The notes under the pieces: model-generated
Database searches by the model: none
What the model saw: only the letters and a program-made list of their open reading frames with translations
Told to the model about the DNA's origin: nothing
Made by a program: the position numbers and the translations under genes
Shown: piece after piece, positions 1 through 9,197 of the stretch
Layout: each line of letters starts with the position of its first letter
Position numbering within the stretch: position 1 is the first letter of the stretch
DNA from: Paenibacillus sp. FSL R5-0623
GTDB lineage: Bacteria; Bacillota; Bacilli; Paenibacillales; Paenibacillaceae
Assembly (NCBI RefSeq): GCF_037974265.1
Contig: NZ_CP150233.1
Coordinates: 3,596,001 to 3,660,000 of the forward strand
DNA length: 64,000 bases
Direction of reading: 5' to 3'

Positions 1-74
1 AGAAATTTCACGGTAATGTAACATGCTAAGATAAAAACGACAGAGTGGGACTAGGCAGAAGGCAACTCATTATT

Positions 75-88
75 TGGAAGCGTTATCA
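75..88. promoter_or_regulatory. cre-like CcpA site upstream of the golvesin-domain protein
   Basis: TGGAAGCGTTATCA matches the Firmicute cre consensus TGWAANCGNTNWCA at 13 of 14 positions. It lies about 25-38 bases before the probable start codon at 113, so bound CcpA would block transcription or elongation. Carbon catabolite repression fits a secreted polysaccharide-associated protein. The match is seen; binding is inferred. Confidence 0.5.
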
Positions 89-112
89 TTACGAGGAGAG
101 GCTGTGAATTGT

Positions 113-3100
113 ATGGTCAAAAGGAAGCTGTTTTTCTTCATCGTTTTCATGTTGACGATCGTAGTTCCTTTCAGCCTGATCGGAATAAGGACCGCATACG
201 CGGAGACCTTACCTTATCAGACCATTATTATCGATGACGGTAGCATTAAGATCAATGATGTTGTGACACCTGATGCGGGTAACGAGAACAATGGATATTC
301 GGCTCCAAATTGGACCACAAGCACAGGAGTGAAGGGGTATGATCTTTCCAGCACCAAATATACGAGTACAGCAGGCAGAACGATAACATGGAATCCGCGC
401 CTGGAAGCAGGAACAGCGAAAATTTCGTTCTATAAGCTGGATTGGGCGGATAAGGCTGATAGCAATGTAAAAATCGAAATTGTTCATAATGGAACAACGG
501 ATGTAGTCTTTATGGATTTAAGACCCTCATCTGGCGCACCAGCGGGATGGGTTGATTTGGGAGAGTACTATTTTTCCGGAGTTGGTGAAGAATTTGTTCA
601 ATTGACCCGGTCTACCGGCACCACAAACACAATCCTTACACGTGCTGATGCGGTCAAGTTTGAAGGGAATATAGGGCAGAAAGAGCCACATAAGACGATC
701 ATTATTGATGATGGAAGCCTCACAATTGATCATGTCGTCACTGTTGATTCAGGCAACGTCAGTAACGGGTTCTCCGCTCCTTATTGGACCACAAGCGCAG
801 GAGTGAAGGGATACAATAATTCCAGTTCCAAATTTACAGACGCCGTAAATAGAAGCATCACATGGAATCCACGCCTGGAAGCAGGGACGGCGAGAATATC
901 GTTCTATAAGCTGGATTGGGCGGATAAAGCTGACAGTAATGTGAAGATTGAGATTGTTCATAACGGGATAACGGATGTTAAGTTTATGGATCTTAGACCT
1001 TCGTCAGGTCCATCGGTCGGATGGGTGGATCTGGGGGAGTATGAGTTTAGTGGTGATGATAGCGAATTTGTCAGGCTGACTCGAACGCAGCCTTCTACGG
1101 GTACAATTATTACGCGGGCTGATGCAGTCAAGTTCGAGGGGAATATCCGTCAACAAGCACCACCGCTCCCCCCACTAAGAAGCCGTACCTTAGCGAATCT
1201 CAGTTACACAGAGAAAGGTAGCATCGAAAATGCTAATTACAAGGCAACCTTCTATGAGGCAGTATGGGATGAAGGTAAAACCATCGTGCGTGACATGTTC
1301 TACAAGAACACGAACACGGGAAACTGGATGCCAATCAATAATGAATCGGAAAGACTTGAGGAACAATGGGTTTTATTGGATGGGAATGCGGGGAGCCGAA
1401 CCAATTATTATGATACGATGAACAAACGCTGGATTACATTCGACGGGATCACGTTTCCTGACGGCCAGACGGCGGTATTAACCGATTCTACGCATGGCAG
1501 TGATTACGATTTTGAAGTGAACTGGTCCATGGCAGGGGATAAACCAGATGTTTCTTTTGCCTTTACGCCTCGCCGCGACGGAAATTATGTGATTGGATAT
1601 CAGTCCTTCACAACAGAGGCAGTCTCGGGCATCAATGAAGTGTTAAATGGATTCAGGTCACATGCCAAAATGGTAGGTACAGTGGAATCCACAAGCTTGA
1701 GAGAGCTGAGCGCTCCGATGAGCCTGATTGAGAAGAATGATGATTCAGGGAATCCGTTGACATATGGGGTATTTGTACCTTCGGAAGAGTTACCGGTTGA
1801 ATTTGAGCCGACGGGAGGCGTTACGAAACAACGGCTGGGCATGAGCCTGGTCAACAATGAAGGCAACGTGCAGCCAATCCTGTATGCGCCTCAATTAGGG
1901 GCATATTCGCAAATGACCGCAGAAAACACCTATCAATTTCATATGGGGTTAATCGCGCAAAAAAGTAATCTGTATGAGTCCTACACGGATATTCTTCGGA
2001 ATGAGTACGAATATTCGGCATATCGGAAAAATGTGTCAGATCAATCGCTTACTGACGCGATGTTTAATATGATCGATTTGCTCAAGATTGAGCCGCAAGG
2101 GGACGACACTGTTAACTATGTCCCGTCACCCAGCGGGTGGTGGAGTCGCGCCAAGGGTTTTATTGATATCGAAAACGAGGATAGCGTTCGAACAAGCTCG
2201 AATGCAGTTCTTTTGGGAGCTTATTATTTAACTGGGGATGACCAGTTATATGATACGAGAGCACTGCCATCCGTCCAGTATGGCGTATCGCGAAATGGTA
2301 TCGGTTGGTCACCAACGCAGAAAAAAGTATATGGTGTGCCATCGTTATGGAAAATGGCTACCCTGCCGTTTGATGTTTCAAGTGTAGCCGCTGTCAATCA
2401 GATGATGGCCACTTCGGCAGGCATTGGGGCGCTGGCACAGGAAGAATACCTCGTACGTGATCCTGACCAGAAAGACCGGGGGCCTGTTATTCAACCTCTG
2501 ATGATGTATCGGATGACGGGAGATGCGCAGTATTTGCAAGCTGCAAAGGATGCAGCCGACAGTTATATCACGCAACATATCGATACGCCTGCATCCGTCG
2601 ATGTGAGTAAAAATGAGTTCATTTATTACTATAGCAAGCTGTGGATGGAGATCTTGGAGCTATATGAGGAAACGCAGGATCCCAAATACTTGAATGCCGC
2701 TTATAAGGAAGCCAAACGGTATGCAACCATGTTTGTTGCTCGCCCCGTCCCTGAAGGTAACGTTACGATTCCTCAGCCGGAGACATATAATTACGCGGAG
2801 TCGTTCCATTGGCCGGAAAGTGGTAAATTTCAATATCCTAGACTGAAGCTTCCAGAAGATATCGCCGGAGGGGTTCAAGCGGAGCGTTGGCTTGTTTCAC
2901 CAAGCGGATTGACGTTTGAAGCAGGAAGTACAACCGGCTATTATCGGATGAATGCTCAGGAAGCTCCATTCATGCTGAGATTGTCGCTCTATACAGGGGA
3001 TAAGCTGCTTCAGGATATTGCTCATAATGCGGTTATTGGACGATATTCCAGTTATCCAGGTTATTACTATAAAGGCTTCGCTGTTAGCCAACTTGAACCG

Positions 3101-5179
3101 GACTTTCCTCTGAAAGGCCCAAGTGGGGCTACATCCATCTATTATCACCATATCCCGGGGCAGCTTGGACAAACGATGGATTATTTGATTAGCGAACAAT
3201 CCTTGAAATCAAACGGGAGTATTACATTTCCTTCTGTTTTTGAAACAAATTTTTTATGGTTCAAATATCACCTCTATGGGAATAAACCAGGTCAATTTTA
3301 TGGTAATTCCGACGTTTGGCTTTGGATGCCCAAGGGGATTATTAAGACCAATCATCCTCAATTGAATTGGATAACGGGTGAGAGCGGCGATAAATTCTAC
3401 ATCGGGTTAAGCAACGCATCTTCAGAAGAAGTTCAGACTCCAATTGAATTAAATGAACAAATCATTGGATTCAACCCGGCACAAGATTACACCGTAACGA
3501 TCATCCGTGACAATGGTTCACCAGAGCAAACGGTTATGAGTGGTGGAATCATTCAAGCCACGGTTTCAGGCAAGGGCATCACCGCGATCATTGTAGAGGG
3601 ACTCGATATTGATGTACCGCTGCATCAGGTCAGAACGGCAGATACATCGGATGCAAGTTATTTCTTTGATACCCACAGTCCAATTGATGCGGTTAAAGGC
3701 ATGCTGATCGTTAAGCCTGACGAAACGGTTTATGATGCTTATGTGCAGGCCAAAACAACGAAACCAGCGACAATCCATTATTCCCTGGATGGCGGGGCCA
3801 CGTACACAACCGTGCCAGATACGATATACCCAATGGAATGGTCGATACGGGTGAATGACTTATCCCAGACCTTCACTTATTATGTGGAATCGGAGGGGAA
3901 ACAGACCCGCAAGCGGACACTCTATCTGCCGGATCAGGTATCGGAAACTCCAGTTCAACCCGATGATGGGCAGGATACTTCATCTATCATTGTGGATAAT
4001 ACGGAGGCGGAGACAGAAGGTGTCTGGATAAGGGATACGACGGCTAACGATTATTATTATGATAACTATGTGTATGCCAAATCTACGGCTGGCACAGCAA
4101 CAAGCAAAATGAGATGGCGGCCTGAGCTGCCGGAAAGTGTCACTTACAGTGTGTATTACAAGATTCCGCAAATCACCGCAACGAGTGAAAATTGGGCAAC
4201 AAATGCCTCGTTTACCGTTTATTATAGCGGGGGCTCCGAAACGGTTACTGTTGATGAGACAACGGCGAATGGTACTTGGGTGCACCTTGGGGATTATCCT
4301 TTTGCTGCAGGTGATAGCGGGTACGTGGAACTAACCAATAAGGCCAACAAGTCCAGAGTCGTTGCTGATGCAGTCATGTGGGTGGACCCAAACCGGATAC
4401 CGCAATTGGAGTCTGCTGTGATCATGTCTGATCGGAACGAGCTGCAGATGACTCAAACCGCGCAACTGAGCGTAACCGGTTATTTGGATAACGGTTTGGT
4501 CGGTGATCTTACACAGGCTGATGTGCAGTATTTCGTCGATCGTACAGATCTGACCGAAGTGAATAACAGTGGGTTGTTGACCCTTCTTAATCTCGATGGG
4601 AACACGGATCACATTGAGGTATGGGCTACTGTCACGATTGACGGAGTGACCTTAACCACGCCTCCTTTGACCTTAACGATCAGGGACCTAACGGTTATCG
4701 TGGACAGTACAAATACAACAGGGTTATACACGACAGAAGGGTCTTGGAGCCAAAGCAATTTAGCTGGATACAAAATTGGGGTTAAATCCCGCTATTCAAC
4801 AGTTCAAGGATCATCAGCGACGTGGAAAGGCGAGTTTCCAGAGGGGAAATATACGGTCTCGATTTATAAACTTGTCCATACGACGGGAAACGATAATAAT
4901 GTCAAAGTGGAAGTGAAGCATAAAACGGGTACCGAGGTCATCTATATGGATGCAACGGTCGGCTCATCGGGTTGGGTTAATCTGGGAACGTTCGATTTTA
5001 CGGGTGACGGCAGTGAATATGTCCGGTTAACCAGGGTTACGCCTACAACGGTAGACCCGCCAACGCTTCCTGCGGATATGATCTATACGAGGGTTGATGC
5101 AGTTATGTTCGAACGTCATTCCGAAGATTCGGAACTGCCTGCAAATGAGGCGCAAGGTGAACCGACACTTTCTGAATAA
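113..5179 (+). CDS. Large secreted protein with four golvesin/Xly-type domains around an enzyme-like core
   Basis: The product is about 1688 residues. A lysine-rich start followed by a hydrophobic stretch and AYAE gives a signal peptide of about 30 residues. Two near-identical beta modules follow (about 35-185 and 193-345), each starting with a TIIIDDGS-type strand and ending in RADAVKFEGNI. After a proline linker comes a beta-sandwich and then a helical, toroid-like core (about 356-1100) that resembles polysaccharide lyases or glycoside hydrolases, but I cannot assign it to a family. A canonical golvesin domain (about 1290-1426, ending VVADAVMWV), an Ig-like segment and a fourth module (about 1526-1669) complete it. 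It probably binds and degrades an external polysaccharide. Start: ATG 113 is chosen; GTG 104 lies closer to the GAGGAG at 93-98 and is a real alternative. Confidence 0.8.
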   Translation: MVKRKLFFFIVFMLTIVVPFSLIGIRTAYAETLPYQTIIIDDGSIKINDVVTPDAGNENNGYSAPNWTTSTGVKGYDLSSTKYTSTAGRTITWNPRLEAGTAKISFYKLDWADKADSNVKIEIVHNGTTDVVFMDLRPSSGAPAGWVDLGEYYFSGVGEEFVQLTRSTGTTNTILTRADAVKFEGNIGQKEPHKTIIIDDGSLTIDHVVTVDSGNVSNGFSAPYWTTSAGVKGYNNSSSKFTDAVNRSITWNPRLEAGTARISFYKLDWADKADSNVKIEIVHNGITDVKFMDLRPSSGPSVGWVDLGEYEFSGDDSEFVRLTRTQPSTGTIITRADAVKFEGNIRQQAPPLPPLRSRTLANLSYTEKGSIENANYKATFYEAVWDEGKTIVRDMFYKNTNTGNWMPINNESERLEEQWVLLDGNAGSRTNYYDTMNKRWITFDGITFPDGQTAVLTDSTHGSDYDFEVNWSMAGDKPDVSFAFTPRRDGNYVIGYQSFTTEAVSGINEVLNGFRSHAKMVGTVESTSLRELSAPMSLIEKNDDSGNPLTYGVFVPSEELPVEFEPTGGVTKQRLGMSLVNNEGNVQPILYAPQLGAYSQMTAENTYQFHMGLIAQKSNLYESYTDILRNEYEYSAYRKNVSDQSLTDAMFNMIDLLKIEPQGDDTVNYVPSPSGWWSRAKGFIDIENEDSVRTSSNAVLLGAYYLTGDDQLYDTRALPSVQYGVSRNGIGWSPTQKKVYGVPSLWKMATLPFDVSSVAAVNQMMATSAGIGALAQEEYLVRDPDQKDRGPVIQPLMMYRMTGDAQYLQAAKDAADSYITQHIDTPASVDVSKNEFIYYYSKLWMEILELYEETQDPKYLNAAYKEAKRYATMFVARPVPEGNVTIPQPETYNYAESFHWPESGKFQYPRLKLPEDIAGGVQAERWLVSPSGLTFEAGSTTGYYRMNAQEAPFMLRLSLYTGDKLLQDIAHNAVIGRYSSYPGYYYKGFAVSQLEPDFPLKGPSGATSIYYHHIPGQLGQTMDYLISEQSLKSNGSITFPSVFETNFLWFKYHLYGNKPGQFYGNSDVWLWMPKGIIKTNHPQLNWITGESGDKFYIGLSNASSEEVQTPIELNEQIIGFNPAQDYTVTIIRDNGSPEQTVMSGGIIQATVSGKGITAIIVEGLDIDVPLHQVRTADTSDASYFFDTHSPIDAVKGMLIVKPDETVYDAYVQAKTTKPATIHYSLDGGATYTTVPDTIYPMEWSIRVNDLSQTFTYYVESEGKQTRKRTLYLPDQVSETPVQPDDGQDTSSIIVDNTEAETEGVWIRDTTANDYYYDNYVYAKSTAGTATSKMRWRPELPESVTYSVYYKIPQITATSENWATNASFTVYYSGGSETVTVDETTANGTWVHLGDYPFAAGDSGYVELTNKANKSRVVADAVMWVDPNRIPQLESAVIMSDRNELQMTQTAQLSVTGYLDNGLVGDLTQADVQYFVDRTDLTEVNNSGLLTLLNLDGNTDHIEVWATVTIDGVTLTTPPLTLTIRDLTVIVDSTNTTGLYTTEGSWSQSNLAGYKIGVKSRYSTVQGSSATWKGEFPEGKYTVSIYKLVHTTGNDNNVKVEVKHKTGTEVIYMDATVGSSGWVNLGTFDFTGDGSEYVRLTRVTPTTVDPPTLPADMIYTRVDAVMFERHSEDSELPANEAQGEPTLSE
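207..1154 (+). repeat. In-frame tandem duplication, unit about 474 bp
   Basis: Two consecutive copies of the N-terminal golvesin-like module occur at about 207-680 and 681-1154. Matching landmarks are offset by 474 bases, exactly 158 codons; ACATGGAATCC, for example, occurs at 386 and again at 860. Long blocks are nearly identical at DNA level, which indicates a recent internal duplication rather than two old domains. Confidence 0.75.
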
Positions 5180-5250
5180 TGGCAGTGAATTATGAATGGA
5201 AGTGGAACAAGGGTAAGTGATATTATACAAATTATTGTAAAATAACGCTA

Positions 5251-5289
5251 AGAGCCGAGTGGATCAAAACAATCCATTCGGCTCTTTTT
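5251..5289 (+). terminator. Intrinsic terminator after the golvesin-domain gene
   Basis: A 14-bp stem with one G-U pair (AGAGCCGAGTGGAT with ATCCATTCGGCTCT) and a short loop is followed by TTTTT. It lies 70 bases after the stop at 5179. The stretch from 5290 to 5517 holds no gene, and I see no riboswitch-like conserved elements before the transporter. Confidence 0.85.
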
Positions 5290-5517
5290 GTCTAAGTGCA
5301 AGAAAGTGTGGTTACAAGAGAAGGCAGTCGGCCAACGTCCTCTTACCACCCATAAATCACTTAAGTTTGCCAAAACCAACTTTTTTGGATGCTCGTAAAA
5401 AAATTGCCGCTTTCAGATTATGTTTCGTCACACTCAAAACGTTTCTCTAGACCCACACAAATCATCAATGATACCATCATACACGTGCTAGATTTGAAGA
5501 TTGCAGGAGGATATCAT

Positions 5518-6408
5518 GTGGATCAACTTAAATACGATAATCTAAAGCTGGGGGAGCGCGGAGCTATCATCAGCATTATCGCCTACATATGTTTGACCGT
5601 ATTAAAACTGATCGTTGGCAATATGGCCGGATCAGAAGCGCTCAAGGCGGATGGATTAAACAATGCCACCGATATTGTGGCCTCAATAGCTGTACTGATC
5701 GGTTTGAAACTTGCCCAACGCCCAGCCGACACAGATCATACATATGGTCACTGGAGAGCAGAGACCGTTGCGTCACTAGTTGCTTCTTTCATTATGATGG
5801 CAGTAGGTTTACAAGTACTGTTTGAAGCCATTGGTTCTGTGTTTCAGGGGACACATGAATCTCCGGATATCATCGCTGCGTACACAGGCATTTTCTGCGC
5901 GGTTGTCATGTATCTGGTCTATCGCTATAACAAGAGACTTGCTTCCCGTATTAAAAGTCAGGCGGTCATGGCTGCAGCTCGTGATAACATTTCCGATGCC
6001 TGGGTGAGCACCGGTACGGTCATTGGGATCGTGGGTTCCCAGTTCGGCCTCCCATGGCTGGACCCTGTAACGGCTGTCATCGTAGGTTTCCTGATCTGCA
6101 AGACCGCTTGGGACATTTTCAAGGAAGCCACACATCATCTGACGGACGGTTTTGATGTTGAACTGATTCAGGAGTACAAAAAAACGATTGCCGGAATTGA
6201 CAGCGTAGAGACGGTTAAAGACGTGAGAGCGCGGAACTATGGCAATAACGTTGTAGTAGACGTTGTCATAACAGTTGATGCAGAGCTGGATCTTCAACAA
6301 GCACACGATATCTGTACAGATGTGGAGAATGAGTTGATGGAGGAGCATGACGTTTACACCGTTCACGTTCACGTGGAACCTGATATTTTGGAAGACTCAG
6401 GATTATAA
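5518..6408 (+). CDS. Cation diffusion facilitator (CDF) family metal exporter
   Basis: This 296-residue protein has the CDF layout: about six hydrophobic segments in the first 210 residues, then a soluble C-terminal domain. Metal-site motifs are visible: ADGLNNATD (D45, D49 region and D52) in helix 2, DHTYGHWRAE after helix 2, and SDAWVSTG in helix 5. The end is rich in histidine and acidic residues (VHVHVEPD), as in the dimeric ferredoxin-like domain. It would export a divalent metal such as Mn, Zn or Fe by proton antiport; the metal cannot be read from the sequence. An open frame extends upstream to 5389, but AGGAGG at 5505-5510 sits seven bases before GTG 5518, which fixes the start. Confidence 0.93.
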   Translation: MDQLKYDNLKLGERGAIISIIAYICLTVLKLIVGNMAGSEALKADGLNNATDIVASIAVLIGLKLAQRPADTDHTYGHWRAETVASLVASFIMMAVGLQVLFEAIGSVFQGTHESPDIIAAYTGIFCAVVMYLVYRYNKRLASRIKSQAVMAAARDNISDAWVSTGTVIGIVGSQFGLPWLDPVTAVIVGFLICKTAWDIFKEATHHLTDGFDVELIQEYKKTIAGIDSVETVKDVRARNYGNNVVVDVVITVDAELDLQQAHDICTDVENELMEEHDVYTVHVHVEPDILEDSGL

Positions 6409-6424
6409 AAGAGAGGCTCGGCAA

Positions 6425-6466
6425 AGCAAAAACCAGTGAAGTGTAACTCATTCACTGGTTTTTGCT
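6425..6466. terminator. Bidirectional terminator between convergent genes
   Basis: A perfect 16-bp inverted repeat, AGCAAAAACCAGTGAA and its complement, with a 10-base loop. The stem ends carry A and T runs, so it can stop transcription from the CDF gene and from the opposing ferritin-like gene. Confidence 0.8.
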
Positions 6467-6520
6467 GATTTCAATTTTTCACTTTTAAAAGAATCCGCGC
6501 GTTATATATCCCATGCATGA

Positions 6521-6991
6521 CTATCTCGGCAAATTGTAGGTAATCAGATTGTTATATTTATCCGCATGTTTCTGTTCATCCAGGATGATTCCCCACACCG
6601 TATCTTTATATATGCCATACGGGAGACCAAACCATATTTTTCTATACTTTTCCACGGCGGCCAATTCACCCTGAAACGCCTTTTGCAATCCGGCAAGATA
6701 AGAGGTGACCGTCTCAACAGGCTCACTGCTTACGCCCGAAACCTCCTGACCTATCAGATCCTTGTACATTTGGCGGAACATTTGATTATGTCCACGTTCA
6801 TCATTACGGATGCTCGTGATGATGGCTGCCTGATTGGCATCGGGTGACAACTGAATCAGAGAATCATAGAACATCTCATCGTTTCGTTCTCCTTGCACAG
6901 CCGTTTTGATTAATTCAAGTGCTTCGGCTGATGATGTTGCCCATACCGGAGTAAAAGTGTACCTGTAACCATAAGGATATGCCACATACAT
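6521..6991 (-). CDS. Ferritin-like (rubrerythrin-fold) domain protein
   Basis: About 156 residues. An N-terminal tyrosine-rich stretch (YPYGYRYTF) precedes a four-helix di-iron-type domain with paired motifs: GERND and DERGHNQ in the first half, EKYRKIW and DEQKHADKYN in the second. These ExxH-type ligands are typical of ferritin-like proteins found in Bacillus and Paenibacillus, possibly linked to oxidative stress or spores, though no role is proven. The longest frame begins at TTG 7006, but that codon lies inside the Shine-Dalgarno GGAGGG; ATG 6991 follows at normal spacing and is taken as the start. Confidence 0.85.
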   Translation of the reverse strand: MYVAYPYGYRYTFTPVWATSSAEALELIKTAVQGERNDEMFYDSLIQLSPDANQAAIITSIRNDERGHNQMFRQMYKDLIGQEVSGVSSEPVETVTSYLAGLQKAFQGELAAVEKYRKIWFGLPYGIYKDTVWGIILDEQKHADKYNNLITYNLPR

Positions 6992-7097
6992 TACGAATCC
7001 CTCCAAGACGAATATGAGTTAAGATATGCACGTATGCCCATCAGCGTTAACCCATATCATCTGTCCCACCTTATTAGTCGAAAGCTTCAGTGAAACT

Positions 7098-7538
7098 TCA
7101 CTTGATATACCTCAATATTTTACTATAACCATAAGCAAGAACAAATGGCAGGAGGTATGACAAAAAGGTCCAAAGAATGTTCCATCCATTAAAATAAATG
7201 ACATGTCCCATCATTTTGGCAACCCATTCGATTAATGTCAGCGACAATGATGCAATGAGGATCGCCAACCATGGCTTGGCACCTTTTTCTAAAATCGTAT
7301 ACATCATCAGACAGCCGGCGATCGGATAGATTCCAAGATCCATTGGAAGAGCAGCCAAGGATTGATTACGAGTGTTTGGAAGAATATTCCAGAAGTAATT
7401 AAACCCGATATTGTTGATGAATGCTGAAATAGCCACACCAAGTGGATAATATAGAATAAGGATTGTAAAGTTCCGACGCAGAATCCATACACCCAATATA
7501 ATGGGAATGACCATACCGAGCAGAATGTTTCCTAACAT
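7098..7538 (-). CDS. Small polytopic membrane protein, CBO0543-like
   Basis: A 146-residue protein with about four or five hydrophobic helices and a few charged turns. Its pattern (early GMVIPIILGVWILRRN, later ASLSLTLIEW and a C-terminal YGYSKILRYIK) resembles the CBO0543 family of uncharacterised Firmicute membrane proteins. No catalytic motif is visible. The start is ATG 7538, six bases after GGAGGAG; the frame-opening TTG at 7553 overlaps that site. It stands alone; the stretch 7539-7710 upstream on the coding strand shows no further gene. Confidence 0.7.
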   Translation of the reverse strand: MLGNILLGMVIPIILGVWILRRNFTILILYYPLGVAISAFINNIGFNYFWNILPNTRNQSLAALPMDLGIYPIAGCLMMYTILEKGAKPWLAILIASLSLTLIEWVAKMMGHVIYFNGWNILWTFLSYLLPFVLAYGYSKILRYIK

Positions 7539-7710
7539 GCTTTTCTCCTCCAAAGCTTGTTACTTCTATAGCTCACAATAACCAATCATTAACTGCATTT
7601 ATCGGATTTCTCTCCCTTCAATGCAAGTGTTGTTGTATAAGGTAACCAACTCCATGGGATATAATGCATATTAGCAATTTCGGAACAGGCATGTGTGAGT
7701 CCGAACGTCA

Positions 7711-7748
7711 AAAAGGCCGCTTATCCAACAAGGATAAGCGACCTTTTT
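7711..7748 (-). terminator. Intrinsic terminator of the GH42-GH29 operon
   Basis: Read on the minus strand, a strong GC-containing stem (AAGGTCGCTTATCC paired with GGATAAGCGGCCTT, loop TTGTT) is followed by a T run. It begins directly after the fucosidase stop codon at 7750. Confidence 0.85.
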
Positions 7749-7749
7749 A

Positions 7750-9183
7750 TTATTTATTCACATCTTGAGGACTTAAGTAAACTTCAACAGCAGATAATGT
7801 CGGACACCATCTGGATTCTTCAATAATCAAACGGAGCCTTCTTGCTCGGATAGGGAGAAAGCGGCAAATCCGTTTGTATCCAACGATGGTACAGTCGCAC
7901 AGATCACGCCATATCTCGCCATCAAGATATTCGATGTGAAGTTTCTCAATGCGCTGTCCAGACCGGATATGCTCCTGAAGCAGGATCGTATCAAACGTAT
8001 GCTCTTCCAATAAATCAAGCTCAATGGCAGCGTGTTCGGTTCCTTCCATGGGGCACCAATACGTCGTTTTGTCCCCGTCCAGCACATGCGTGGCATCATG
8101 TTTCTCATCAAGCGATTCTGATGCAGTGGCGTGTCCTCCGAAGGCCAGGTTATGGTGGAACGTAGCACGAAGTCGATCGCCAAGTTCTTGCATCCGTTTG
8201 GCATCATTCTCATGAATTCTGCCGCGTTGGTCTGGAGGCAGATTTAACAGAAACGTAGCATTACCACCAACAGACTTATAATAAATATCCAGAAGTTTCT
8301 CAAGACTTCTGACCTGGTCATCCTCAGCAGCGTGGTAGAACCAGCCCGGCCGAATCGAAGTATTAACTTCGGCAGGGAACCAAGTAACCTGTTTTCCAGC
8401 TACAGCATCACGGCTGCCCAGATTTTCGTCGCGAGAGTTAGCAAGTTTGGCAAACTGTCCATCATCCACATGCTGCGAAGCCTCCTGAATCTTCTCGCAA
8501 TCCCTGAGTTCCTCCGGAACAACACTCCACTCCGAATCCCGTGTATGTCCTGCTTCATTTCCACACCAGCGCACATCCGGACCACATACGGATATAACGG
8601 CACCTGGCTGCAGTTCCCGAATGACTTTATAGTAGCCATCCCAATCATACACTTGTTTCAATCCGTTCGGTCCTTCACCGCAGGCACCATCGAACCATAC
8701 ACAGAAGATGTCGCCATAGGAGGTCAACAGTTCACGCAACTGCAGCTTGAAATATTCATTGTATTCGGAGGTTCCGTATCGATGGTCATGACGATCCCAC
8801 GGGGATAGATATACGCCAAATGCCAGACCACCCAGCCTGCAAGCCTCAGCGACTTCCTTTACCATATCGCCATTGCCTTCGCGCCACGGACTGCTCTTAA
8901 CCGTATGTTCCGTATATGCGCTTGGCCAGAGACAGAAACCATCGTGATGTTTACAGGTTAGGATGAGACCCTTTATTCCTGCAGATTTGCACACCTCTAC
9001 CCATTGCGTGGCATCAAAGTCGGTAGGGTTGAAGAGGGCAGGTGATTCGTCACCGAATCCCCATTCCTTATCTGTAAATGTATTTATTCCAAAATGAATA
9101 AATGAATAAAATTCGAGCTCCTGCCAGGCCAATTGACGGTCGGATGGGGTGATATTGGCTAGAGTCTGAATGGAGTGGCTCAT
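7750..9183 (-). CDS. Alpha-L-fucosidase, GH29, with C-terminal discoidin-like domain
   Basis: A 477-residue enzyme that would remove terminal alpha-L-fucose. GH29 landmarks are YSFIHFGINTF near residue 30, CKHHDGFCLWPS (78-89), GVYLSPWDRH (123-132) and VWFDGACGEG, in which D165 is the expected nucleophile. After about residue 340 a beta-sandwich resembling F5/8-type-C/CBM32 domains follows. No signal peptide is present, so it acts inside the cell on imported oligosaccharides. The start at 9183 has AAAGGAG nine bases upstream; an in-frame ATG at 9192 touches that site. It lies 14 bases after the GH42 gene and is surely co-transcribed with it. Confidence 0.92.
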   Translation of the reverse strand: MSHSIQTLANITPSDRQLAWQELEFYSFIHFGINTFTDKEWGFGDESPALFNPTDFDATQWVEVCKSAGIKGLILTCKHHDGFCLWPSAYTEHTVKSSPWREGNGDMVKEVAEACRLGGLAFGVYLSPWDRHDHRYGTSEYNEYFKLQLRELLTSYGDIFCVWFDGACGEGPNGLKQVYDWDGYYKVIRELQPGAVISVCGPDVRWCGNEAGHTRDSEWSVVPEELRDCEKIQEASQHVDDGQFAKLANSRDENLGSRDAVAGKQVTWFPAEVNTSIRPGWFYHAAEDDQVRSLEKLLDIYYKSVGGNATFLLNLPPDQRGRIHENDAKRMQELGDRLRATFHHNLAFGGHATASESLDEKHDATHVLDGDKTTYWCPMEGTEHAAIELDLLEEHTFDTILLQEHIRSGQRIEKLHIEYLDGEIWRDLCDCTIVGYKRICRFLPIRARRLRLIIEESRWCPTLSAVEVYLSPQDVNK

Positions 9184-9197
9184 GAGTAACATCTCCT

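Noticed and set aside
5290..5517. Possible metal riboswitch before the CDF transporter
   Set aside because: The conserved yybP-ykoY or NiCo core sequences were not found and no stable leader terminator is present.
5809..6372. 187-codon minus-strand frame
   Set aside because: It lies wholly antisense to the CDF transporter, has no ribosome site and no recognisable domain; the plus-strand protein has complete family motifs.
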